In this document: one piece after another, positions 1 to 10,500 of the stretch
Position numbering within the stretch: the first letter of the stretch is position 1
Layout: each line of letters begins with the position of its first letter
Assembly (NCBI GenBank): GCA_037127255.1
Contig: JBANSL010000004.1
Span: 86,262,627-86,326,626 of the forward strand
Length of the DNA: 64,000 bases
Source: Persicaria tinctoria
Lineage: Eukaryota; Streptophyta; Magnoliopsida; Caryophyllales; Polygonaceae
Direction of reading: 5' to 3'
The notes under the pieces: generated by a model
Databases searched by the model: none
The model's input: only the letters and a program-made list of their open reading frames with translations
What the model was told of the DNA's origin: nothing
Position numbers and translations under genes: made by a program

Positions 1-152
1 TAGTCGAACTACCAAATTATTTGGTCTTACCTTCCAATCAATTAACACAACAAAAAATAATAGTAAAGGGCCACATTTTTATATCCTGCCCCGAGCATTT
101 AAAATCTCAAACCCAACCCTGCTAGAAATGTGAAGCATTGACGTTTTGCCAC

Positions 153-291
<139 letters not shown>

Positions 292-447
292 TGGTATAAT
301 ATAAGCATTATATTTTTTTTATCCAAATTTATATTATTTTTCTATATCGTTTTCATATTATTATAATAGTATAATATATCTAATATATAATGTATATTAA
401 TTATGGTAATATCTTCTATAAAATATAATACAATGTATTTTATAAAT

Positions 448-477
448 CCCGTGCGTTACGCACGGGTACTACACTAG
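448..477 (+). mobile_element. Helitron 3' terminus 1
   Basis: An 8-bp GC-rich stem (CCCGTGCG / CGCACGGG, loop TTA, 448-466) stands 7 nt before CTAG at 474-477, followed by T. A hairpin just before CTRR, with insertion 5' of T, is the established 3' end of Helitrons. The element it belongs to starts left of the window or in the TA-rich part. No Rep/helicase coding sequence is visible, so it would be non-autonomous. Confidence 0.72.
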
Positions 478-2341
478 TATAATACTAAAACAGAGGCGTG
501 TAAATCTTATGTGACGGGTTCTGGTGCGATTCGCTTACGTGTCGTTCTCTGGTGCAATCTGAGCCGGATTTTGTGCCACGTCAATTAATGATGATCCAAT
601 ATATTGAAACCACGTCAGACGATTACATTATCTATTTATACACATCTTATGTGTCTATTTTAATTGAAGATTAAATTTAATTTTTAATATAAATATTAAC
701 ATCATATCTTAAGTTGTTACAAAACCTATCATTTTTAATATAAATATTCAACTTCATATCTTAGTTATTTAAAAAAATCTATCATTTAAAAAAAATTACA
801 AAACATATCATTTTAATATAAATATTTGACCTCATATCTTAATACAACATCTTTTTTGTATAACCAACTTCTAAAAAGACCGTGTAGATGAAATTTTTAA
901 AAGTAACGTGTAAACCTATAAATTTGTTTGGATAATGATTTGCATGAATTTACATTAGGAACCAAAACTGTATAAATAATTACTAGATAAAACTTGAAGT
1001 TAATCAATCTAAATTTTTTGTTATTATAAAATAAATTGAACATAATATCTCAATACATATTTACAATAGTTTCAATTTTCAAATACCATATAATAAATTT
1101 TCACGTTTAGAATAAAAAAAAGATTTCAAATGCCGATGTTTTTGATGCCGCAAATCTCACGAAATGAAGAAATTGCTTTGTTCTTTTTCGTTGTTTTCCA
1201 AATTTTGATTGCACATTGCAATCATCTTGCGTGGAAATGTGTTTTGATTTTCATCTCGGTAATTCTCGATCAATTAATATAGATTTGAAATTTGGGATGA
1301 AGAAGGCTCACCCCAAAAGTGAACTCGAAACAGTAGGAGGGAGGGGGCCGAGCAGAGCCGGAGATGGCGACCACTGGATAACACAACAGTTGGTCGAACA
1401 GATACAGAGGGAGGCGAAACAAGGTTGAGGCCAGTGAGAACCTCACCGGAAGAGAGACCAAATCAAGAGGCCAGAGGCGTCGGATCGGTAAGCGATGACA
1501 AATAGATGCCAGATCGGAGACGGCCGAAGCCAGATTGAGGCGGCCGAGGCCGAGGTGAGGTGCCCAGAGCCTTGGTGGCGGTGGTGGCGAAGTGCCGATA
1601 TCTCAGGCGCGGAGGCTCTCCTCTCTCTCTGCTTGCGCTCTCCCAGTCCCAGATCTGAAATGGAATCGTAGAGGAGAAGAGGGCAAAATTGGATCTCATA
1701 TACCGAAATCCCCCCACAATCTGCACAATCTTGGGGTCCCAAAATTGTGAAAAAATCTCCCAAAAACCCCATAATCCCCAATCCAGATTTTGCACAATCC
1801 CCCCACCGAACACCATCGCAACCCCTCAAATCTAATTTGTATTTCAGAGGAATCTCCCCAAAACCCCCCACAATCCCCTACCAAACACACGCTTAATCAT
1901 TAAGATTGGTTTTGTTAATTCATTATATAATGATAAATTTTTATTATTCAATACATATTTCGGTATTTCCAATAGTTTTATGTAAATATGTTTTGTTTGA
2001 ATATAAACAAAATATTTTCTTTTCCGTCACTTGTGTATGAGTGTTTGATCATGTGTACAACTAAATATTTAATCAAAATAAGGAGGCTTTACAATCTATC
2101 TATTAAAGATTTAGCCTAATCTTATTTTATAGTCTTTCATAATCATAACCTATATATACATACAATAAGATAATTAATTAAAATACTTTAATTATAAAAA
2201 TGTCATATGGTATTTATATATATGCACAAATAAACATGTGTGAGAATTATATATTTTCAAAATTATTTAAATTAATTAAAATTTATTTTATATAAATAAA
2301 ATTTATGAAAAAACCGCGAAGATCGCGGGTAATAATACTAG
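478..2341 (+). mobile_element. Helitron-like unit 2 (non-autonomous)
   Basis: It begins directly after the CTAG of the previous unit with TATAATACTAAAACAG. It ends with a hairpin (CCGCGA / TCGCGG, 2314-2328) and CTAG at 2338-2341. The spacer, GGGTAATAATACTAG, resembles that of the other two ends. The start lacks the canonical 5' TC, so the left boundary is inferred. Most of the unit is AT-rich. A GC-richer stretch at about 1290-1890 contains no recognisable exon and may be captured host DNA. No Rep or helicase motifs are seen. Confidence 0.55.
1290..1890. other. GC-rich segment inside Helitron-like unit
   Basis: Base composition jumps well above the AT-rich surroundings. The segment carries C-run-rich words such as AATCCCC and ACCCCCCAC. 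Overlapping frames of up to 142 codons exist on the minus strand, but their translations look like low-complexity shadows with no family resemblance. It could be a captured gene fragment or promoter, since Helitrons commonly carry these. No function can be assigned. Confidence 0.4.
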
Positions 2342-5056
2342 TTATAATACTAAAGGAGAAGTTGCCTACGACATGTGGCGGCTTCTCCTTTAATGTAGGT
2401 TTTTTTAATTAGATTAACTGATTTATGTAGCTTTAAAGGAGATTAATTGGTTAACAAATCTTATCTAATTTAAAGGATAAAGTCAAATCTTAACTAATTA
2501 GAAAATATTATTAATCTAATTTTGAGGATAAAATCAAATCTTAACTCCTTAGAAAATATTATTAATATTATTAATTAACTACCTTACCTAAATTATTATT
2601 TGTTAGCTTTTTTATTTATTTAAGATTAATAATAAAAAATAATTAGATTTAAAAATTAAATTACTAATTAACCTAATTGATATGCCATATCTAAAATAAC
2701 TAACTAACCAAAACGTAATCTTATTGTTTGCATGATGATATATGCAAATCCAGAATCTAGAAACTTACGCAGATCTTATCACTTTTTTTTTAATCACCAA
2801 TCTTATCACTTTGTAATGTAATCTCTTGCTGTATCTATTGCAATCTTATCACTAAAATAATTTTAAAAAAAAATCAGATTAGTTCATTCCAAGTTTCAGA
2901 TGGTTATTAATCAGATTAGTCAATTTTTATTTTTATTTACAATTATTTATTAATTCAAAGTAGATATCTAAAATCAATGATCTCTGATTTGGTTAAAATT
3001 TTCAATTTTGAAATCAGTTTTTGTTTTTCCAATTCTTTAGATCAACTGATCTGATTTGGTTACAATTTTGAATTTTGAAATTTAAAAAAAAAAGTATTCA
3101 GATCGCCAAAATCGTAGTACTACACTACTACTGTTATAAATACTACCCTAACTCTTCCTGATTCAATTGTTCACATTTTTACGGAGTATATTCATTTGCT
3201 TTTGTGCTGCTGTGTTGCTTTTATATCTTAATCTAACATAATCATATTTGCAGTCGCAGATGCAGGTTATTGATTGTACCCTAATTTACTTGATTTTAAT
3301 CACAACCCTACTTCCCTCTCTTATTGTCCTTCTCAGTTTATCCGATTAATTATGATTCCATTGATTCTACTTGGAATTATGTCCAATTGTGCTTAACTAC
3401 TCGGAAAATTGATGTGAAATCGATCAACTTTGTGTTGCTACGTGGAATCCTTAGTCAAGATGTACGTGAAATCATTCAACGTAACACTAAATACTTCCAA
3501 TTCGATTTGATTTGAAGTTATCTAATTAATCTTTTGGTTTCATCTTATAAATATAGGGGCAAGCTAATGCAGATTTCATTTATTTTATTTATGGTTTTAG
3601 TTAATTAGCTGCATTCGTTCAAACATACACCATATATTCTCATGGTTATATAATTAAATTTATGGAAGATTTTGCTAATTAATCTTTGAACCACTTTTTA
3701 ATCAATAAATTTTATATTTTCAATTATAATTTAGTCATGATTATAAAATTAAATTTATGGAAGATTTTGCTAAACAAATCACTTAAGATATGATTTGTTT
3801 GTTAGTTTAGATTAGGGGTGGGCGCGGGACGGGATAGGGGTCGTCCCGCGTCCCGTCCCGCGTAAAATTTCCGGGACGGGATTCTCCAAATTTTTTTCAA
3901 TCCCGCACGGGCCCTATCCCTCACGGGACGGGACGGGACGGGCCTTGTCCCTCAAATAAAAAAATATTTTAACTTCTCTAATATTTTTCAATTTCTAAAA
4001 GACATAACACTTATAAATTTTTTTTATATATATATATTTTATAGTTTCTCGTATAAATAGACACTGTATATATATACAAGTATGATATGTAAACACTGCA
4101 TTGACACACTACATATATGAATAGACACCGTATATACACTACATGTATCAACACTGCAATGACACTGTAATACTGTATGATACTATGATATATATACTGC
4201 ATATGTAAGTATGATATATATACACGGTATAATATATATACATTGACACACACTGCATATATGATATATATACTTAGGTATACTGTATTTATGTATATAA
4301 AATATTAATATAAAAAATATATAATATATATGCGGGACGGGACGGGATTTGCGGGATGAAGAATCTCCGTCCCGCGTCCCGTCCCACGTAAATTTTGCGG
4401 GACGGGATTCACTATTTTTTTTTCAAATCCCACCGGGATCGGGACGGGATGGGACCGGGACGGGCCCGGGATTTGCGGGATTTGTGCCCACCCCTAGTTT
4501 AGATATTCACTAGATAAGATCAAATAAAATCATATTTATCTCAAAATAATCAAATTTGATTACATTATAACTTGCCATTTGTTCAAGAAAATATTTGATT
4601 CTATTTTTTTTGTTATATTTTTTATTCCACAAATTACTATAGAATATTTCGGTTTTAGTTTTAATTTCTATTTTTTTAGATAAATAACTCAAAATTGATT
4701 CATTCATTTAATTTTGAACCATATGTATGTTAATTAAAAGATAAAACCAAATCTCATAGGTTCTATTATTTAGGTAATGTATCTTTAATTATTTTTATTT
4801 ATTTCTTCTTCTTATCAGTTTGCTAGAGAAAATACAATTGTGACTCTTTTTTATACGGATGTTTTCCACCACATGTTATATACAAGAATTCAAATCCCTA
4901 TTCATTTTTGTATGTAAGATTATTATCTCCATATGTATGTTGGATGGTTACAAGTAATAATTACAAGTTTTGGTATCGATGAAGAAATGATAAATGAAAT
5001 TATATAAACACATATTTTTAAAAAAGATCCGTGCAATGCACGGGGTACTAAGCTAG
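2342..5056 (+). mobile_element. Helitron-like unit 3 (non-autonomous, carries a hAT insertion)
   Basis: It starts right after CTAG at 2341 with TTATAATACTAAAGGAG. A subterminal inverted repeat follows (AAAGGAGAAG ... CTTCTCCTTT, about 2353-2391), then TTTAATGTAGG. The 3' end has a stem CCGTGCA / TGCACGG (5029-5043) and CTAG at 5053-5056. The start resembles unit 4, where the related pair is TAAAGTAGAAG ... CTTCTCATTTA. The interior is AT-rich and noncoding except for the hAT element at 3813-4496. Confidence 0.58.
3813..4496. mobile_element. hAT non-autonomous element A (GGGACGGGA type)
   Basis: The terminal inverted repeats are TAGGGGTGGGC and GCCCACCCCTA. They are flanked by a perfect 8-bp duplication GTTTAGAT (3805-3812 and 4497-4504), diagnostic of the hAT superfamily. 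The sub-ends are built from repeated GGGACGGGA / TCCCGTCCC words in opposite orientations. The core (about 4020-4330) is AT-rich with TATATACTGTAT-like words. There is no transposase frame, so it must have been moved in trans. Confidence 0.93.
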
Positions 5057-5509
5057 TTAATAATATTAAAGTAGAAGTCGTCTACTCTATACTTCTCATT
5101 TAATATAGGTTTTTTGGTTAATTAATTAAATATTTTTTTTATATTTAAATAAATTATTATTTATCATAAATAAAATTAATTCTTTAAATAAGTAATTAAT
5201 TAATTTTTTTTCTAAATCTTAACCGATTGATTTTCTTTTTAAATTATTTTTTTCAATAAAAACATATAATCTTTTGTAGTTTTGATTCATGAGATAATAT
5301 ATAAATAACGATTCGATCCATTTAATAAATTACTTTGTTATAAGAGGAAATTTGATGAAATGAACCTTTAACCATTTTTGTCTAGGTAGTTAACCCCCTT
5401 AATATTTTTATTAGACACAACCAACCCATCTAATTTTTTTTTTAGCCGAAGGACTGCTTCCTCCATCTTCTTCCTCCCATCTTATTTCCTTCCTCCCATC
5501 TTCTTCCTC

Positions 5510-5613
5510 GGAGCTCACCGGATCTGGAGCCAACCAAGCCGGATCCGCCCTCGGAGCTCACCGGATCTGGAGCCGACGAAGCTGGAGCCGCCATCGGAGC
5601 TCACCGGATCTGG
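5510..5613. repeat. 43-bp tandem repeat in a GC-rich island
   Basis: The word GGAGCTCACCGGATCTGG recurs at 5510, 5553 and 5596, exactly 43 bp apart, with diverged spacer sequence. The surrounding island (about 5455-5870) is much more GC-rich than its flanks and is preceded by CTTCCTCC repeats. Open frames exist on both strands (81 and 97 codons), but their Pro/Arg/Gly-rich translations look like composition artefacts. Confidence 0.85.
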
Positions 5614-6239
5614 ATTTTTCGACCCCCTTCCCATGGCGGCTGGGTTTGTAGCGAGGCTCGGTGGCGGCGGATCCGGGCTTTCGGTGGCCGGATCTGTGGT
5701 GTGGGTGGCCGGAGGGACTCGGATCTGGGGTGGCGGCGGTCGGCGAGGGCGGCTGGGACTAAGATCTACCGGACGCGTGGGTGGCCGCGGATCTCTGCAA
5801 ATTTCCAACGGGGGAAGAAGGTTTTGGGTTGTAATTCCTAATAAATCACGAAACCGGCCAGAACTTTTTAAAAATTAAAGATTGGCCCTATATTTTATAT
5901 AAATACATAAAGCGGCCTAAAACTTTCAGGGATGCATATTTTGCCCCTGTGAAGTATTCACATATCCTGAAGGTAATATGTAACCCCCGAAGTGGTTGGC
6001 CCTATATTTTATTGATTCCGCATTATATTACTTACATTGATGCATTTTTTTTAGTTGATGACATGTTATAATAGGTGTTTTTACGTATACAACCAATATT
6101 AATGTCGTAGTTTCAAAGACTTTGTATTTTTATATGTGCAATAAGGTGACAATATTTTGATTCCACGTTTTAAGCTCTTATGTCATCAATTATATAAAAT
6201 TGTCACCATAAATAATTGTGATTAATGAAGCGTAATAAC

Positions 6240-6803
6240 AAATGTCATCCATGAATAAAAATTTAATGAATATGTCACCACAAGTGATTGCATCAATGAA
6301 GTGTAATCACAAATGTGTCATCAGTGAATGAAAGTATAATCGATGAAAATAAATCGATATACAATTGATTACATTAAAAACATGTGGCATCAATCGATTT
6401 GATTAAAAAAAAATGGCATCAAATAATTACATTATAAAAATGACATCAAAATACCATTTTGAAAAATTTGTATCACATTAAAGAAAAAAAAATGTCATCA
6501 AAATACTACATTGAAAAAATATCATCAAAAATATGGCATCACGGTAAAAAAAAATATCATCAAAAAATTGACATAAAAAAAAGTGGCATCTGACATTAAC
6601 AGTAAAAAAAAATGGCATCAATGATCAACGTGACATTACTGTAAACAAAAAATGTCATCAATGTTTAAAAAAAGTGACATTAAAAAAGTGTCATCCAATC
6701 ATTCCATTAGAAAAGTGGCATCAAAGTGAAAATAAAATATAGTAAAATTTTGGCATCAAAACGGTAAAATATGACATCACTAAAAAAAAAAAAGTTGGCA
6801 TCA
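6240..6803. repeat. TGRCATCAA-type interspersed repeat block
   Basis: About 18 copies of TGGCATCAA, TGACATCAA, TGTCATCAA or close variants occur in roughly 560 bp, separated by A-rich spacers of uneven length. Repeated short words like this are typical of subterminal regions of CACTA or Mutator-like DNA transposons. No terminal CACTA motif or transposase was found, so the class is uncertain. Confidence 0.65.
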
Positions 6804-6806
6804 AAA

Positions 6807-6884
6807 TGGGTTGGTCAACGTTGACCGGTCAATGGTCAACCGGTGACCGGTCAATGGTCAAACGGTTGACCATTGACCAACCCA
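6807..6884. repeat. Palindromic cluster of W-box cores
   Basis: Perfect 12-bp inverted arms TGGGTTGGTCAA (6807-6818) and TTGACCAACCCA (6873-6884) enclose more copies of GGTCAA and TTGACC. Eight TTGAC/GTCAA cores lie within about 75 bp. TTGAC is the core of the WRKY-factor W-box. Whether it is a regulatory site or just the terminal structure of a DNA transposon cannot be told from sequence. Confidence 0.7.
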
Positions 6885-7591
6885 CCCTATTGGGAAGGGG
6901 TCTAGGGCAAAACTAATTAAATTGATTTAAGGCCTAAGTGTCCAATTGAATATTCAAAAAAGGCCAAGTACCAAAATCACCCTTGTTATAATTTGATTTT
7001 ATATTTACTTTAATCAATTATTATCATTTCAATGATAACAATAAAGGTTATATCTGTGTAGTATAATCTATAGTCAGATAATAATAAGTCAGGTAATAAA
7101 TTATTTTATTACATTTATGAATAAAAGTAATTACAGTAGTTTATTTTAGTTTTGTTGTGAAAGATAATAGATTTAGGAGTTTATAATATATTATTAAATT
7201 AATACAACTATAGTAAAGGAAAACCATTAGTTGAATGGGTATTAATATGAAATTATTTCAATTTTAAAAAGATTTTAAATAAAGTGATAAGAATCCTATT
7301 GTATTTTAACTTATATAAATGTTTTACATATGTGTAAAATCTATTAATATTACTAATTCTGCTAGCATTTTGCTGACGTGTCACACCCAAAATTAAAGTT
7401 GAATTTTTTATTCAAATGAGATTTTATTATTGGTCAATATTATTATGGAAACTTTAAAATATTTGTTTCCTATTTTAAATATGATTTGAATCCTTTTTTT
7501 TTTCCGGTTATATTGCCGTAAATATTGAGACATGTTTCCATTTTTTTTTCCGATTGCAATATATCTATCTATCTATCTATTAATATACCAG

Positions 7592-10500
7592 TATTTGAGC
7601 AATCAAGAGGTTGTATCTTATGTTGCAAGCTTCATGGAAACTAACCACGATGGAGATCCTGCACAACATCTAATAGAAGAGCTCCTTTCCCGTGCTGCAA
7701 AAAAAGCAGGTGATGTTCGATTTTATATGCACGGATTTATCTATTTTTTCTGATTGCATTCGCTACCAATCCGTAAGGTCTTACTTACAAAAACCTGCTA
7801 TAATGATCATTCTATATCTAACCGGTTTATTTTCACCATTTTTGTTAATAAATGGAGATCACCACAACATAAGTTGTTAGGCTCATCTCTTTTAACCTAT
7901 GTGTAATTCTAAGTGTAAATGGATGTTTTAACTTGTAAGGCTGATTGTATTGGTTTGGGCCGGACCGGCCCACAACTGATCTTAGCTATCCATTGGGCTT
8001 GAAGCCCATGCGGATCACTTCAGCTTCTGTTGTTGAGCTTTGGCAACGACGTCGTTCAGCTTAAGCGCTCTCTTTATAAGGGTTTGCAAAACCCTAATCC
8101 GAGAGTGGAGAGAGTTGTTGCTTACTTTAGCTATGTTCTTGACTCCTGAGGCGATTCTAGGGTTTCATCCCTTTCCGTACTTTGTGAGCGTAGATCGAGC
8201 TCCCTTCCATCCAAATACACTCAGTGACATATTGTTGAGAGAGATTTGTAGCCTCTTTGCCCTCTAGGTTTTGACCTTGGTGGCTGGTGTCCTCGTTGAG
8301 GCTAATCGTCGCTACAATCTCTACGTTCTACTTTTGCTTTGGTTTTACTGAGTTGTAAACTTGTTCATTATCATTGCTTAAGTTTCTGTTTATGCATTCT
8401 GGTGTTTTAGATCGATTCTCTTCAAATTGGTATCAGAGCTTTCAGGTTTTTAAGGGGTTTTCTCGTTTTTAAAATCGGATTTGTTGAAGCTTTTGAGTTC
8501 TTGTGTCTCTTAGGGTCCAGATCTGATATTCTCTTCGATTTTCTGTTGAAGCTTAGAGGGTTTTTCATCCTTCTAAGCTCCAGATCTACGAAGATAAAGC
8601 ATCACTTGTTCCAAATCTCTATATCTGTTGAAGTTTCTGGAGCTTGCACTCCTTGAGGCTCGAGATCTTTCAAGATCTTTGAGCTCTTCTGATAGAAACT
8701 CCAGATCTGAGGTTTTAGAGGACATACCTTTGTCGCTCATCTCTGATTCTGTTGAAGTTCCTGGAGCTAGCTCTCCTTAAGGCTCTGGATCTCAAAGATC
8801 TAGCAAGCTCTTCTGAAAGGAACTCCAGATCTAGGGTTTTGAGGACTTATTCCGTCGGAAATCTCAAATCTGATAAGCCATTTCAGTTTTGAACAAAAAC
8901 CTTCGGGAATATTTGAGTTTAGAAGATTATACTCTTCAGAACTCTCCTTGAAAGCTCTTACTTTTGCTTCCGCTAGCACCTTACGAGATTCAAACTCTTA
9001 GCTTGATAGCTGTAGGGTTTGAGTGCTCAACTCTCTCCAACTTTTACTGATTTTGTCCCTTCTTTCACTTATTGCAGGATCTTTGATTCATTATGTCTGA
9101 TAACTCCTATCGCATTAAACCATTTGATGGCACTACTGACTTTGCCATGTGGCAAGTTAAGATGAAAGCTATCCTGATAAAGGAGAAGTGTTGGAAAGCA
9201 GTTGCTAATGAGCTTCCTGCTGAAATGACCAATGAGGCTAAGAAAGAACTTGATCTCATTGCACACAGTGAGATCATGATTCGTATTTCAGATGAGGTAG
9301 CTAGACAGGTAGTAACTTGTGATACTTCTGTTTCTTTGTGGAAAGCTTTGAAAGATCTTTATCAGGTTAAAAATCTGTCTAGTAGAATATCTTTGCTGTG
9401 TCGTATTTTCAATTTTAAAATGGATGCTTCTGTGTCTTTAGATGATAATCTGGATAGATTTCTTAGAATGACACAAGAGCTTGAACGTTGTGATGATAAA
9501 ATTGATGATACTCACCAAGCTGTTATTTTGCTTAATGCTTTGTCATCTCAGTTTGATACTTTTAAGGATGTTATACAGTTTAGCAATGAGTCTTTGACTA
9601 AGAAAAGAATTGTTGAGGCTATTGCTCAAAAAAATGAGGTTATCAAAGTGTTCAAAGTGAAAGGTGATAAATCTGATAAATCTGGTTCTAAAACTGATGT
9701 GCTTTTTACTAAGGGAAACTCTAAGAATAGAAAGAGGAATAAGAAAAAGGATAAGGATAAGGCTCCTGAACCTGGTAAGAAGCATTGTACTTATTGTAAA
9801 AAGAACAACCATGTCATTGTTGATTGCTATAAGAAAAGAGATGACGAGGAAAAGAAATCTAAAAATGGTACAACTGTTGTGCTTGATTCCTCTGTGTTTT
9901 ATTCTTCTGAATTGCTTATGGTTGCCTGTGATAGTCCCTCTGATACTTGGCTTCTGGACTCTGGTTGTACTATGCATGTTACTCCTGATAAGCATGTTTT
10001 TGATTATCTTGATGAGTCTGCTAAAGGTGAGGTTAGACTTGGTGATTTATCTGTTCTTAAGATTAAAGGCATAGGCAATGTTCCCTTTAAAATGCATGAT
10101 GGTGTTATTAGAACCCTTCAACAGGTCAGGTGGGTACCTGACTTGAAGAGGAATCTGTTATCTGTTTATGTGTTTGATGACTTGAACTGTGATGTTAATA
10201 CTAAAAATGGAATTAAAACTGTTTCTATGAATGGTAAAATTCTCATTAAAGGTATTAAGAAAGGTGACTTATATCATGTTATTGGAAACCCTGTTCTTTG
10301 TGCTTCATCTTTGTCTGCTGAGTGCTCTGCCTTTATGAATTTACATAAAACTATATTGTGGCACTCTAGACTTGGTCATATTGGCAACAAAGGGCTCAAT
10401 CATTTGTTCAGACAAGGTATGGTTGAAGGTAAACCCTCTGAACTCAAACACTGTGAGAACTGTATGTTTGGTAAGCAGGCTAAATCTGTGTTTGGTAACT

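Larger units (their letters stand above)
5057..7590 (+). mobile_element. Helitron-like unit 4 start and composite repeat DNA
   Basis: It begins after CTAG (5053-5056) with TTAATAATATTAAAGTAG, followed by an inverted repeat (TAAAGTAGAAG ... CTTCTCATTTA) and TTTAATATAGG, as in unit 3. Its right end is not certain. A weak candidate is the AT-rich stem TTTTACA / TGTAAAA (7321-7338) with CTAG near 7361. Inside are a GC-rich island with 43-bp tandem repeats, the TGRCATCAA-rich block and the W-box palindrome. No coding gene was recognised. Confidence 0.42.

Noticed and set aside
1443..1890. Overlapping minus-strand frames of 142, 117 and 64 codons
   Set aside because: Three overlapping frames in a GC-rich patch with no domain, start context or splice structure; composition effect.
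6240..6803. CRISPR-like array
   Set aside because: Repeats are only about 9 bp, degenerate and unevenly spaced, in a plant nuclear context with no cas genes.
7321..7364. Fourth Helitron 3' end
   Set aside because: The stem is AT-rich and the CTAG lies 22 nt away, so it does not match the other three termini well enough to call.
8040..8267. 75-codon frame in the copia LTR (copy at 24971-25198)
   Set aside because: Overlaps the LTR promoter and has changed freely between the two LTRs; not a protein gene.
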